From Arsenophonus sp048493715 (GTDB taxonomy: Bacteria; Pseudomonadota; Gammaproteobacteria; Enterobacterales; Enterobacteriaceae): a stretch of 64,000 bases of DNA. The stretch spans positions 1 to 64,000 of the forward strand of contig JBGDCZ010000014.1 in NCBI GenBank assembly GCA_048493715.1, written 5' to 3'. Positions 37,016 through 47,227 of this stretch are shown here, piece after piece. The first letter of the stretch is position 1. The number at the start of each line of letters is the position of its first letter. Below the pieces are notes generated by a model. That model was not told where the DNA came from and did no database searches. It saw nothing but the letters and a program-made list of their open reading frames with translations. The translations under genes were made by a program, and so were the position numbers.

Positions 37016-37648
37016 CTAGTCTTGTAAGAAAAGATTAAATTGCCGTTCAGTACCTAAATTAGACATAGGTCCATGACCAGGTATAAATTGATAATCATCA
37101 CCAAGTGGCAAAATTTTGGTTTTAATTGAATTGATTAATGTAGCATGATCACCTTTAGGAAAATCACTCCGACCAACACCCCCCTGGAAAAGAACATCAC
37201 CCATAGAAATTAGTTTAGCGGCATGATTAACAAAGATAACATGTCCCGGTGTATGCCCCGGACAATGTAGCACTGCCAGTTTGATACTGGCTAAATTAAT
37301 TTCATCGCCCTCTTTCAACCAGTGATCTGGTATAAAGTCAGGACATTCTGGCACAGCAAACATTTGGCTTTGCATTGCCAGCCCTTTGATCAAAAACTCA
37401 TCTTCTTTCTGCGGGCCGTAAATTGGCACCGAGAATTGTGCTGCTAACTCTGCACAAGCACCAACATGATCAAAATGACCATGGGTAAGTAAGGTATATT
37501 GCAAATTTAATGAGCGCTTTTCAACTGCAGCAATCAATTTGTCGGCCTCACCACCAGGATCGACAATAACGGCATCTAACGTCTTTTCATCCCAAATTAA
37601 GGTACAATTTTGCCTAAAATCGGTTACAGGAATAATTTCAAATTTCAT
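37016..37648 (-). CDS. gloC: Type II glyoxalase GloC
   Basis: 210 aa (E. coli YcbL/GloC 215), a small metallo-beta-lactamase-fold hydrolase that opens S-lactoylglutathione to lactate and glutathione. The metal motif THGHFDHVGA, the second His site PGHTPGH, the bridging Asp in SMGDVLF and the last His in FIPGHGPMS are intact. With mgsA also in this window, both formation and part of the removal of methylglyoxal are kept. Converges on aspC; ycbK lies 53 bp upstream on the same strand. Confidence 0.93.
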   Translation of the reverse strand: MKFEIIPVTDFRQNCTLIWDEKTLDAVIVDPGGEADKLIAAVEKRSLNLQYTLLTHGHFDHVGACAELAAQFSVPIYGPQKEDEFLIKGLAMQSQMFAVPECPDFIPDHWLKEGDEINLASIKLAVLHCPGHTPGHVIFVNHAAKLISMGDVLFQGGVGRSDFPKGDHATLINSIKTKILPLGDDYQFIPGHGPMSNLGTERQFNLFLQD

Positions 37649-37701
37649 ATAATAGTAAATCCATTATATTATTTAAATAAAATTTATTTAACGTCAATAG
37701 A

Positions 37702-38250
37702 TTACCATTTTCTGACCGGTCCTGTATCGATATGGACAAAATTGCTATTGGGATAATAACCTACTCCACCTGCGCGCATTTTTAACGCTGCTTTACGGAT
37801 ATGGCCAAGTTCAACCCCTTTGATATGAAAATCCATTGCGCGACCATGTGTATGGTAACTATTTTTAGCTACTCCGCGACTTTTATGACGCAGCGCATTA
37901 TTAGTTTCGACTGAGCGATAGCCAGAAACAAGTTGAACAAGTTTATTTGTTCCTATTAGCATTTGCAACAAATAAACCTGATCAAACAATTTCGGATCAA
38001 TGGTTTTAATTTTATTATTACGAAAATCACGGAAAAAATGATTTAATCTCGTCAATTCCGACTTATTGTAATGACGACCATCAAAAAATTCAGTCTTAAG
38101 AAACTCGCCGGTATGGAGATTTTCAAAGCGAAGAATTTTGGGTCGTGGGGTGGTTAATGCCGCAAACACATGACTTGGTAATAAGCTAGCACCCAAGGTT
38201 ATAGCACCATATCCCAGCCATTTTCGGCGGTTTTGATCAATATTGTCCAT
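37702..38250 (-). CDS. ycbK: YcbK, exported M15-type peptidase-like protein
   Basis: 182 aa, the same as E. coli YcbK. The N-terminus has a twin-arginine signal (DQNRRKWLGYGAITLGASLL, then PSHVFA), so export by Tat is expected. The rest is the peptidase M15-like/DUF882 fold of LD- or DD-carboxypeptidases: SGYRSVETNNALR, SYHTHGRAMDFHI and FVHIDTGPVRKW give the zinc ligands His, Asp and His. The function on peptidoglycan is inferred from the family. I chose ATG 38248-38250 (MDNIDQNRRKW); an upstream start adds 22 residues not found in the family. The neighbour ldtD is also a cell-wall enzyme. Confidence 0.92.
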   Translation of the reverse strand: MDNIDQNRRKWLGYGAITLGASLLPSHVFAALTTPRPKILRFENLHTGEFLKTEFFDGRHYNKSELTRLNHFFRDFRNNKIKTIDPKLFDQVYLLQMLIGTNKLVQLVSGYRSVETNNALRHKSRGVAKNSYHTHGRAMDFHIKGVELGHIRKAALKMRAGGVGYYPNSNFVHIDTGPVRKW

Positions 38251-38672
38251 AGCCAACTTAACAAATAAAAGAAAAAATAATAACCAATAACAATAATTAT
38301 AACGAATATATTTCACTATTTTTATATAATTATATAAAAATTAGCTATATAATGCGCTAGAATATCATTTTTAATGCATATTAATTATAAATATAAGTAA
38401 CGTTATTACACTTTATTATAGCAATAACCAAAGTAAATAGCTCAATATTTATACATTCCAAACTTAAATTAGGTTGATAATTAAACTAATTTGTTATCAT
38501 CCCATTTGAGTCAATGCTATTGGTATTAAAAAAGCACATCATTTTGTCACTGATCGAATCACTTATATTCATTGGCATCGCCAGCTGCATAAAATAAATA
38601 AGTTAGGCAATGAATATATGTTGCAATTTAAGCTAAAAGAGGTGATTGCCCCTTTTAGTTAATTTTTATTGA
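38251..38672. other. Intergenic with an unplaced plus-strand fragment
   Basis: 422 bp upstream of ycbK. On the plus strand from about 38510 to 38662 an open stretch with no start reads AIGIKKAHHFVTDRITYIHW then HRQLHKINKLGNEYMLQFKL and KEVIAPFS to TAA. It looks protein-like and may be the tail of a deleted gene. I do not recognise it. Confidence 0.3.
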
Positions 38673-40364
38673 TTAGTTAAGCAATGTTCTTATTTCAGGC
38701 AAATAATTCTTCGCCCCATAAATAACATTATCATAGCCATAAATATCATCCCGAAAATTAGCCATATCCTTGTTATCAACCCAAGCAGTTTGATAATAAA
38801 GATAAATAGGTATTCTGCCTGAGATATTAATATAACGTGTATTACCTAGCTGCAGTGCTGCATCGATACGCTTTTGATCCCAACCAGCACGTGTCAGTAA
38901 AATTGATGCTAATACTGATGCCTTATTCACTCTCACACAACCAGAACTGATTGACCGGTTTTGTCGATTAAATAAACTATGGTTTGGAGTATCATGTAAG
39001 TAAATTGCGTCAGAGCTCGGCATGTTAAATTTATAACGTCCAAGAGCATTAGAGGGTCCGGGTGCTTGGCGTACACGATATGGGAAGTGTGAAGATGAGA
39101 TTGCATCCCAATTAATTCGGTAAGGATCGATCGGATAGGCATCGCTTTCCCAACCGGATAAAACAGTAAAACCTCGGAGAGCAAAATAACCAGGATCTCT
39201 TCTAGCTTGAGGCAAAATATCGCGACGAACCATACTAACCGGGACATTCCAAGGCGGATTAATAACAACGTTACTAAGTTCACTACTCATAATCGGGGTT
39301 TTGCGATCAGGCCGACCAACAATCACTCTAGAGTCTATGATTAATTGATTATTTAAATAAAAATGTAACGTGTAAGCCGGAATATTAACTAAGATGCCTG
39401 AACCGCCTTCATTAGGAATAATTCTTAAACGTTGAATATTAATTGCCAGCAATCCTACCCGATCGCTAGGCGAAGTATTTAGCCATTTTAATGTCGCATT
39501 ACCAATAATACCATCTGGCTCTAATCCATACATCTTCTGGAATTGCTTAACAGCGTCAACTAATAAACCATCATAACGATTACTATTTTCAATCGTAATT
39601 GAGTTCTGCTTCAATAAACCATTTCGTTGTAAAATTTCACTTAAGGAAACAATATCTTGACTTGACTGGCCTGGTTTTAATAAACTCGTGGTATAGATTT
39701 TAGGCCATATTTGTTGATCAGATAAATAAGCCAACATCTTCTTTCTCATCGCTAAGTAGTGATCGTGCTGTGGCGCTAATGTTTTGATCCAATTGGCTAA
39801 TTGTTTTGAATTAATCGCTGATTGCCACTTAGAAACACCGCCAACCGTTGGCTCGCGTAGTTGATATTGCGTTTTTTGATATAACCAATCTTTGCCATTA
39901 TATTTTACATTACAAATAAAATATAAATAACCTAACATGGCATCTGACAAAATAATATCTCGCTCCATCTTACTGAGTTTTTGATTTTTCACTAATAGAG
40001 AAAGCCATTTACCAAACTGTGGCTGAAAACCGGCCAGCGCTGTTTCCGCTAACTGTTGCTTAAATTCTAATACGGCAGTTTCATCGTCCCATAATGGCTG
40101 CATATTATTTTCAGCATAAAGTTTTGCTAACCTGTCTATGTATACTAAATTAGTGCCAGGCGATAACCAACCTTGCAGTTGCTGGCGACTTTTCTGTATC
40201 TCTTCAACAGCTACATTTTTTTGTTCAGATACCAAATTAGTTAAAGGGACTTGACTATTTGTGATGGTTTTTATTTGCTCCAACTGAGCACATGCTGGTG
40301 TTATTCCTGATATTACAAAGCATATCAGTGAAGCTCGCAGAGTGTTCACACTTTTGTTCGCCAT
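38673..40364 (-). CDS. ldtD: L,D-transpeptidase LdtD
   Basis: 563 aa (E. coli LdtD/YcbB 615), a periplasmic enzyme that forms 3-3 (mDap-mDap) cross-links in peptidoglycan and bypasses beta-lactam-blocked transpeptidases. N-terminal signal peptide (LRASLICFVISGITPACA). A scaffold domain follows, then a peptidoglycan-binding repeat (VKQFQKMYGLEPDGIIGNAT) and the YkuD catalytic domain (about 325-505) with VVINPPWNVP, YLHDTPNH and the active-site Cys in SISSGCVRVNK. It is about 50 residues shorter than E. coli, mostly through loss of the linker before the binding repeat. The Cys in ITPAC is near the cleavage site but no clear lipobox is seen. Confidence 0.93.
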   Translation of the reverse strand: MANKSVNTLRASLICFVISGITPACAQLEQIKTITNSQVPLTNLVSEQKNVAVEEIQKSRQQLQGWLSPGTNLVYIDRLAKLYAENNMQPLWDDETAVLEFKQQLAETALAGFQPQFGKWLSLLVKNQKLSKMERDIILSDAMLGYLYFICNVKYNGKDWLYQKTQYQLREPTVGGVSKWQSAINSKQLANWIKTLAPQHDHYLAMRKKMLAYLSDQQIWPKIYTTSLLKPGQSSQDIVSLSEILQRNGLLKQNSITIENSNRYDGLLVDAVKQFQKMYGLEPDGIIGNATLKWLNTSPSDRVGLLAINIQRLRIIPNEGGSGILVNIPAYTLHFYLNNQLIIDSRVIVGRPDRKTPIMSSELSNVVINPPWNVPVSMVRRDILPQARRDPGYFALRGFTVLSGWESDAYPIDPYRINWDAISSSHFPYRVRQAPGPSNALGRYKFNMPSSDAIYLHDTPNHSLFNRQNRSISSGCVRVNKASVLASILLTRAGWDQKRIDAALQLGNTRYINISGRIPIYLYYQTAWVDNKDMANFRDDIYGYDNVIYGAKNYLPEIRTLLN

Positions 40365-40690
40365 AACGTCACCTTTTTTACTTCATTTTTATTGTCTTAA
40401 CACCAGAGTAAAAATTTATCTTTAGTTGATTAAAATTAACTAGTTTGTTGTAGTTTATTGAAGTGTATTTGATGAAAAATTAAATAATTTGCTATTTTAA
40501 AAATAATCATCTTTATAAATTTATATAACCATGTATTAACAAAATAATTTTTAATTGAAAATAGTGTGCAATGAATTTTAGATTTAATATTTATTAAAAA
40601 ATTAAACTACCAATTGTATATATTTCAAATATAAACTTCGATCACTTTATTTTCAATTACAATATTTACTTTTCAACCATAACCTATTAT
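40365..40690. other. Intergenic ldtD-mukB, nothing recognised
   Basis: 326 bp, very AT-rich. It serves as the upstream region of ldtD. No gene or RNA seen. Confidence 0.4.
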
Positions 40691-40719
40691 AAAAAAACCG
40701 CTATCATAAAATAGCGGTT
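40690..40719 (-). terminator. Rho-independent terminator of the muk operon
   Basis: On the minus strand AACCGCTAT pairs with ATAGCGGTT around a 6-nt loop and is followed by a run of T (the A run at 40690-40697). It lies 36 bp after the mukB stop. Confidence 0.88.
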
Positions 40720-40754
40720 GTTAAAATATAAGAATAACTTTTTATCACTTGAAT

Positions 40755-43700
40755 TTAAGTGACAGCTGATGATACTTTTAATTGCTCATCTTCTTGACCA
40801 AACCCTTTTAAACCAACAACATGAACATGCTCCTGTTGACCAAGTACCTTACGCACCAACTTATAAGTAGTACCTTTTTCTGGACTGATATTCTCAGGCG
40901 CCGCAATAATTAATTGCATTTTTAATCGTTCACAAAGTTCAAAAAGGGTGGCAATCGATTTCGCATCCAAGCGCGCTGCTTCATCTAGGAATAAGAACCG
41001 ACAAGGTAAAATATCCTTACCACGTAACCGTTGTGACTCTTCTTCCCAACTTTGTACCACCATCACCAAAATTGACATGCCTGTACCAATCGCTTCTCCA
41101 GTCGAAAGTGCACCGCTTTCTGCTTTGAGCCAACCTTCTGAACCACGATTAACTTCAACACCAAGTTCAAGATAATTACGATAATCAAGTAACTCTTCAC
41201 CGATTGTTTGTGGCAGACGTTGTCCTGTATCCAGATGAGGGTTTAAACGTTGATAAAGTTTTGCCATCGCTTCAGAGAAAGTCAGATTTTTATTTTTAAA
41301 CAGATCCTTATGATGTTCATGCTCTTCTGATAATACATCAAGTAATGATTCATGACTTTTTCGAATATTAACATTAAGCCGAACCCCCTTGACCTGGCCA
41401 AAAGCAACAGACTGTAGCCCTTGGTTAAGCAGGCGAATACGATTTCGCTCACGATGAATAGTTTTGCGGATAATATTTGCCATACTTTTCGCACTAATAG
41501 CTAATTTTTGTTCACGTGCTGTCAATTCTTCTGTCAGACGCGCTAATTCGATTTCCATCTGTTCGATAGCATCAACCGGATCATCAGTACGAATAATATC
41601 TTGTCGTATACGTTCACGTAAGTGTTGATAAACCGCAATAAAGAACTCTATTTTACGCTCTGGCCGCTTAAGATCTTCAGAGGCACGCAATACATCGCGT
41701 AAATGTTCATTATCCGCTACTGCTTGCCTAAGGGCGCCCAAGGCTTTGTCAGACATCGAACGTAAGCTATCGCCATCCATATAGGCTAATTCACGTCGAT
41801 GTAAACGGCGTTCGACACCGTTTTCTATAACCATACGCATGACAGCGCACCAGCCGGATTTACCTGATACCACCTGTTCGCGGAGTTGGTAATAGTCGCG
41901 CTCCAATTTACGCAATTTTTTCTGCCAATTGTCCATTTCTGCTTCACAAAATGTGATTTGCTTTTCCAATTGGTTAATACGTGAGCGATTAGCATTTACC
42001 GCCTCATAAAGTTGGTCACGGCGTTCACGCGCCCGTTTTTCTGCATTACTATCTGCCTGAACGCCAATCTCTTTTATTTCAGCCTCTAATTCCCTTAGCA
42101 TGTCCTGCTTAGTGTCAAAGGAGCTACGCAATGAGGCTAATACCTGACTGAATTGCGTAGTCTTAGTTTGTTGCTGACGTAGCTGTTCACGTGCCTGGGT
42201 ACGCTCTTTTTCAGCCTGCTCGAGACGCTGACGGAGTTTATTATTTAAATCAGTATCTTCTGTCAACATATCCGTCGAGTCACTGTAACTAAAATGTGCC
42301 CGACGTTGAACCACTTCAATTAAAGCAAACGTCCGCTGTTTTGATTGTTGCTGTAATTGTTTTACTTGTTCATATTCACGACGTAATTGCTCATGTTGCT
42401 CAGGATCACTCTGTAATACGTTAGCTATCGGTTCAAGCTTTGCCAAATCTTTTGCATATTTTTGCAAAAAATGTCCAGCTTCTTCTGCCTCGCTAAGTGC
42501 TTCACGGATCTCTTCAATTCGATCATCGAGCGTTTCATCCATTAGCAAATTAACTTGAGGTAATAAGCGGTTCAAACTAGACAAACTCTCTTTGAGCACC
42601 CTATGTTGGGTCTTTTGTTGTTGCGTCTGATCGTCAAACTGTGCTAACTGACGTTCTAGTTCATTTTTACGTTGATTTAAAGAACGAATTTCAGCTTCTG
42701 GATCAGCGTCAAAAACCACGGCCAGATGTTTGCCAATAAAACGGCTAAATGCATGATGAGTGCGTTGTAATTTCTGCATATCAAAAGAAAGTGTTGCATA
42801 GCGCTCAGCTAATGTATCTCTTTCTTGATGCAATATTTCTAGCTGATTTTCACGTGCCGCCCAACCAAATAGTGGTACTTCAGGATAACGAGAAAAACGC
42901 CATTGACTCTCTGAAGAGCGAACTAATACAGCTTGGTCAAATTCTTCTGCATTAAAAACACTATCATCAAAAGATTGCGGATCACCTTCAATAAAATAGA
43001 CATCATCGGGACATTCAGTGATTAATTCAGCCAGTTGAGAGTGAATTTTTGCTAGCTCAGGCACAACAATTCCATGTCTTGCCGGTCCATAGAGGGCTGA
43101 AAAGTAAGGTGCATCATCAATAGTAATATCATCATAAATTTCAGATAATAAAACACCGCCAAGACGTTCAGCTAAACTAAGTAGACGATTATCATCCGCG
43201 CCACTAGGTTGGCTAAGATGGGAGATCTGTTTCTCTAATTGATGCTTTTGACTTGCTATTTCATCACGTTCAACCGTTATCTCACGTTCTTGTTCCAATA
43301 ATTGTTGTAGATATTCAGTAATTTCATGACTATTACTAAAACTCTCATTAACTTGTGTAGTTAATTGATTAAGCGCATCTTGCGCAGCCAACCAAATTGG
43401 TGCTTTTTTCGTTAGCACTTGAATATGCTGTTTGATCTGCTCAAGCTCTTGGCGTATTAACATGCGGTGTTCACTACTCTTATTAACCGTAATACTCAGT
43501 TCTTCTTGCTGAGCTTCTAATTCTGCCAGTAGTGTCGTCAATTCATCTGGCTCATATTGCCGTTCAGCACGTTGACAAAATTCAGTCAACATACGTTCAG
43601 CATCCTGCCGACTATTAAGCTTTTGTTCCAGTTCCGCTAATTGCATCCGTAACGGCTCAATACGCTGCGCAAGATGCTGTTGTGAAGCCCAATCACGCAA

Positions 43701-45203
43701 TAATTGACACGCCTTTTGATAAGCCTTATCCCGTTTTATTTCACCACTAATGTTTTTAACTAAATTATAAGCCTCGTCAAATTGATTAGTTGCCGTATCA
43801 ATCACACTAATTTTTTGCGCCAGTTCGAGCAATTTTTCTGTGTTTTGCTGTTCTTTTTCTTCAAAACTGGTTAAAAATTGCTCCACACTAGTCGGGCTAA
43901 GTTTAGCCAAGTTGCAAATTTTCTTTGCTCGCTCTAATGCTTGTTGCGCTTTTTGATATTGGATGGCGCGCGTCTGCTGAACGTCCAATGCTTGCTGGTG
44001 ATCAGCCAGTTGACTTTTAATTTCATCAACTTCTAACTCAGCTGCCTCAACTTTGGCTTCAAGTTCTGTTTGCTGCACTAATACTTCCTCAACAACTTCA
44101 GTTTGTTCTTCAAGTCGATAAGTGATCTCTTCAATATCGGCCTGATAACGATCAATTTTTTCCTGCTGGCGTACTGCTGCTTGCACTAATCCCAAATGGT
44201 CGCTCACGGCCTGAAAATCAGCCTCTAAATCTAATGAAAAACCATTTTGTTTATCCAGTTCACGTACCATTTCGACATGACGGCTTTGAGCAGCAATCAG
44301 TTGTTTACGGCCATCGAATAATTCAGCCCGCAAAGCAAGGGCACTATCTAGATGCACTCGGCGTTCATTAGCATGCCGCATATAATCAGCAGAAACGTAA
44401 TCCGTTGCTTCATTGATTAAACGTCTAAATAAATCACGATCAGACTGAGTGACCCGGATCGCTTCTAGGGTTAATCTATTTTCCCGTAAAGCCGCTTCCA
44501 TATCCTGAAAGGCTTTACGGATCCCACTATTCTCAGGCAAAAGATAATCACGCAATGAACGCGTAATGGTGCTGGAAATTCCACCATATAAAGAAGCTTC
44601 AATTAAGCGATAAAATTTGCTTCTGTCACTCGCTGATCTTAATCGTTTAGGAATAATACCCAGATCAAATAGTTGCACATGATAATCGGTAATTGAATTA
44701 AATTGTTTAAACTGTACACCTGCAATCTCATCCACTTGATCTTTTAAATCATTTAAACTAATCACCCGCGCTTGCCGCTCTTCCACTTGCTCAGTCAAGA
44801 TATGAGTTGGTAAAATTGCAGTTGGTAACCCTAGTATGATGAAGGATTTTATATCAACTTTTTTATCACGACCAGCAATTTGTTGTAAACGAACACCCAC
44901 TAAAATACGTTGGTAACGAGAATTGATCACATCCAAAATTGAATAACAAACTCCCGGGCGTAATTTGCCATGTAGTCCTTTATCACGCGATGCCGAGGTT
45001 GCACCAGCTTCGGTGGTATTACGAAAATGCAGCAACGTTAAATCAGGGATCATGGCAGTAATAAATGCCGCCATAGTGGTTGATTTACCGGCGCCATTGC
45101 CGCCAGATAATGTCGTTACAAGCTCATCCAAATCAAACGTTCTGGCAAAAAAGCCGTTCCAATTGATGAGCGTGAGTGAGCGAAACTTGCCACGTTCTAA
45201 CAT
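40755..45203 (-). CDS. mukB: Chromosome partition protein MukB
   Basis: 1482 aa (E. coli 1486), the SMC-like motor of the MukBEF condensin, which extrudes DNA loops and works with topoisomerase IV. N-terminal head: Walker A SGGNGAGKSTTM (about 35-46). Two long coiled coils flank a central hinge near residues 645-800 (LSLAERLGGVLLSEIYDDIT). C-terminal head: signature LSTGEAIGTGMSILVMV and Walker B RFLFLDEAARLDAKS. It begins 2 bp after mukE and ends at a strong terminator. Complete, with no internal stops over 4.4 kb, in contrast with neighbours. Confidence 0.97.
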   Translation of the reverse strand: MLERGKFRSLTLINWNGFFARTFDLDELVTTLSGGNGAGKSTTMAAFITAMIPDLTLLHFRNTTEAGATSASRDKGLHGKLRPGVCYSILDVINSRYQRILVGVRLQQIAGRDKKVDIKSFIILGLPTAILPTHILTEQVEERQARVISLNDLKDQVDEIAGVQFKQFNSITDYHVQLFDLGIIPKRLRSASDRSKFYRLIEASLYGGISSTITRSLRDYLLPENSGIRKAFQDMEAALRENRLTLEAIRVTQSDRDLFRRLINEATDYVSADYMRHANERRVHLDSALALRAELFDGRKQLIAAQSRHVEMVRELDKQNGFSLDLEADFQAVSDHLGLVQAAVRQQEKIDRYQADIEEITYRLEEQTEVVEEVLVQQTELEAKVEAAELEVDEIKSQLADHQQALDVQQTRAIQYQKAQQALERAKKICNLAKLSPTSVEQFLTSFEEKEQQNTEKLLELAQKISVIDTATNQFDEAYNLVKNISGEIKRDKAYQKACQLLRDWASQQHLAQRIEPLRMQLAELEQKLNSRQDAERMLTEFCQRAERQYEPDELTTLLAELEAQQEELSITVNKSSEHRMLIRQELEQIKQHIQVLTKKAPIWLAAQDALNQLTTQVNESFSNSHEITEYLQQLLEQEREITVERDEIASQKHQLEKQISHLSQPSGADDNRLLSLAERLGGVLLSEIYDDITIDDAPYFSALYGPARHGIVVPELAKIHSQLAELITECPDDVYFIEGDPQSFDDSVFNAEEFDQAVLVRSSESQWRFSRYPEVPLFGWAARENQLEILHQERDTLAERYATLSFDMQKLQRTHHAFSRFIGKHLAVVFDADPEAEIRSLNQRKNELERQLAQFDDQTQQQKTQHRVLKESLSSLNRLLPQVNLLMDETLDDRIEEIREALSEAEEAGHFLQKYAKDLAKLEPIANVLQSDPEQHEQLRREYEQVKQLQQQSKQRTFALIEVVQRRAHFSYSDSTDMLTEDTDLNNKLRQRLEQAEKERTQAREQLRQQQTKTTQFSQVLASLRSSFDTKQDMLRELEAEIKEIGVQADSNAEKRARERRDQLYEAVNANRSRINQLEKQITFCEAEMDNWQKKLRKLERDYYQLREQVVSGKSGWCAVMRMVIENGVERRLHRRELAYMDGDSLRSMSDKALGALRQAVADNEHLRDVLRASEDLKRPERKIEFFIAVYQHLRERIRQDIIRTDDPVDAIEQMEIELARLTEELTAREQKLAISAKSMANIIRKTIHRERNRIRLLNQGLQSVAFGQVKGVRLNVNIRKSHESLLDVLSEEHEHHKDLFKNKNLTFSEAMAKLYQRLNPHLDTGQRLPQTIGEELLDYRNYLELGVEVNRGSEGWLKAESGALSTGEAIGTGMSILVMVVQSWEEESQRLRGKDILPCRFLFLDEAARLDAKSIATLFELCERLKMQLIIAAPENISPEKGTTYKLVRKVLGQQEHVHVVGLKGFGQEDEQLKVSSAVT

Positions 45204-45205
45204 AG

Positions 45206-45913
45206 TTATTCATCCTCCGCATCATCTTTGTCACTATCATTACCTCCACCGGCTGGTAGCGATAAATTATCTTTTAGCGACATAGCTTCACCATCCCGGA
45301 TCATCCGTAATTGAGCTTGCTGTGGATCATCTCCACTACGCACCTCAGCACCAAAACGAAAGACTGATTCGGTGATCATAAAACGCTGACTGTCATTTTG
45401 TAAAAAGTGAACCATTCCAAGGCGACGTAAACGGTTAAGCGAAGTACGCAGCTTTTCTTGTAATTTTTGCTTATCCAAATCCGTACCTGTCGAGCGCTGA
45501 TTGACAAATTTAAGTAGTTTAGTTTCATCAGCTAATGATAATAGTTCTTCGAAAAGTTCCTGTGCAGTGAAAATTCCCTGATTCGCAAGTCTTTCAGGAC
45601 TTAAATAAAGATAACAAAGAATTTTACCTACCATCATATCCAATTCAGATAAAACCGAGCGAGGAATTAATGTAGTAGAACGTGGCCGTAAATAGAAAAA
45701 ACCTTCCGGTGCACGGATCAGCTCGACATTATAGCGAGCATAAAAAGCCGTTAACTCCTGTTCAAAATCCATTAGAAAGGCGTGATTATCAAGATCATCA
45801 ATACCAATATGACGCCCGGCTCGAAGCTGGCTATCCAATTCAGGGAAAAGCGAGCTTACTAATGCTTGTGCCAATTTTACTGGCATAAATTGTTCAATAT
45901 TTGTCGATGACAT
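45206..45913 (-). CDS. mukE: MukE
   Basis: 235 aa (E. coli 234). Winged-helix (KITE) subunit of MukBEF that bridges MukF dimers. The sequence PRSTTLIPRSVLSELDMMVG and KILCYLYLSPERLAN is nearly identical to E. coli. I chose ATG 45911-45913 (MSSTNIEQFMPVKL), which aligns with E. coli and overlaps the mukF stop by 20 bp, the usual arrangement for translational coupling. The C-terminus is acidic (GGGNDSDKDDAEDE), as in the family. Confidence 0.96.
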   Translation of the reverse strand: MSSTNIEQFMPVKLAQALVSSLFPELDSQLRAGRHIGIDDLDNHAFLMDFEQELTAFYARYNVELIRAPEGFFYLRPRSTTLIPRSVLSELDMMVGKILCYLYLSPERLANQGIFTAQELFEELLSLADETKLLKFVNQRSTGTDLDKQKLQEKLRTSLNRLRRLGMVHFLQNDSQRFMITESVFRFGAEVRSGDDPQQAQLRMIRDGEAMSLKDNLSLPAGGGNDSDKDDAEDE

Positions 45914-47216
45914 GTGCCTGTACCTTGGCTCCGTAATCATTAATCGCTAACCATTCAGGATGGATACCAGAGAAATCCGCTTCTGCTATGCCTAACTTAA
46001 CTGCTTGATCAACAATAATACGCGCAACATCAAAGTGCCGTTTTTGCGGATATTTAGTCAAGTAGTCACGTAATATTAAACCAATATCAAGAGGATGCTG
46101 CTCTTCCTTATAACTAACTAATGCCTGCGTCATCATCTCAATCAGTTGTTCATTAATCTCATTAAGCTCTTCATATTCCAATTCAGCTGGTAATTCTCCT
46201 GTTACTTCTTCATTACTTAATACCAGATCTTCATCACGCACATCAAATAACCGCTCAGCACTGGCTACTGTTAATGCCCAAGGTTCAGCAAAATAATTTT
46301 GCACTGATAGACATAAGCGCTGCGAAAATATCCTATTTTTATCCATATCGATGGCAGTACGGATAAATTTATGCACATGGCGATCATAACCAATCCAGAG
46401 ATCAATAGATTGTTGACCCCAGCTAATAATTCGATCAAGTTTACTTTGTAAATCAAATACTAGCTTATCAACCAATTCTGAACCACCACTATTCATATTT
46501 GCTTCTTGGATACGTAGCAGATTGGTTTGTAATTTATCACCCGCGGCTTCCAATGTGTCTTGTAATTCACGTAGTGTGGCTGAAGTTTCGGTTAATAATT
46601 GTTTACAGTTGGCTATAGCTGCCTGCCAATCCTGACTGAGTAATGCGGAGATGTCTTGCTTTACACTGTCTTGCTGTTCATCCATCACACGCTGTGACAT
46701 ATCAATACTGTCAAAAATTTCTGCCACTGAATATTTTAACGGAGCAAAAACATGGTGATGCCAATGAAATTCATCTCCTCCTTCCTCAGCCGCATCGGCG
46801 GCTCGACTTAATTCACCGGCTACAATCGAAAGTTGCATAGAGAAACGCAGCGAAGAAAATTCCCGCTGACGAATATAATAGTCACTAATGCCTATACCAA
46901 GTGGCGTTAAACGGTAAATCGCATCATCTTCAATGACTTCACTAGAAAAACGATTAAATAATTTCTGCCTGACCATATCATTAATTGCATTATTAGCTCT
47001 GACAATCACGGTTTCGGAGGTCTGCTCGAAACCTTTACTAACTTCTCGAAAAGCATCAATTAACTCACCTTCACTCATTTCACCATCAAGCCGTTCACTA
47101 TTAAGTACAGCTACCGCCAACAAAAAGGCCAAACGCTCAACAGACAATGATATTGAAAAATCATTTTTCCGTGCCCAAGATACCAATTCCGGGACAGTCT
47201 GGGAAAATTCACTCAT
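45894..47216 (-). CDS. mukF: MukF kleisin
   Basis: 440 aa, the same length as E. coli MukF, the kleisin that dimerises through its N-terminal winged helix and joins the two MukB heads. N-terminus SQTVPELVSWARKNDFSISL is conserved; the middle helical region binds the MukB neck; the C-terminal winged helix (IDQAVKLGIAEADFSGIHPE) binds the MukB cap. It is the first intact gene of mukF-mukE-mukB; the dead cmoM ends 12 bp upstream, as in the E. coli operon, so the promoter may lie before cmoM. Confidence 0.96.
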   Translation of the reverse strand: MSEFSQTVPELVSWARKNDFSISLSVERLAFLLAVAVLNSERLDGEMSEGELIDAFREVSKGFEQTSETVIVRANNAINDMVRQKLFNRFSSEVIEDDAIYRLTPLGIGISDYYIRQREFSSLRFSMQLSIVAGELSRAADAAEEGGDEFHWHHHVFAPLKYSVAEIFDSIDMSQRVMDEQQDSVKQDISALLSQDWQAAIANCKQLLTETSATLRELQDTLEAAGDKLQTNLLRIQEANMNSGGSELVDKLVFDLQSKLDRIISWGQQSIDLWIGYDRHVHKFIRTAIDMDKNRIFSQRLCLSVQNYFAEPWALTVASAERLFDVRDEDLVLSNEEVTGELPAELEYEELNEINEQLIEMMTQALVSYKEEQHPLDIGLILRDYLTKYPQKRHFDVARIIVDQAVKLGIAEADFSGIHPEWLAINDYGAKVQAHVIDKY

Positions 47217-47227
47217 AATTCAACCTT

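Noticed and set aside
41282..44500. Long plus-strand and alternate-frame openings inside mukB
   Set aside because: These are shadow frames of a highly conserved 1482-aa gene, with no ribosome sites or protein-like sequence.
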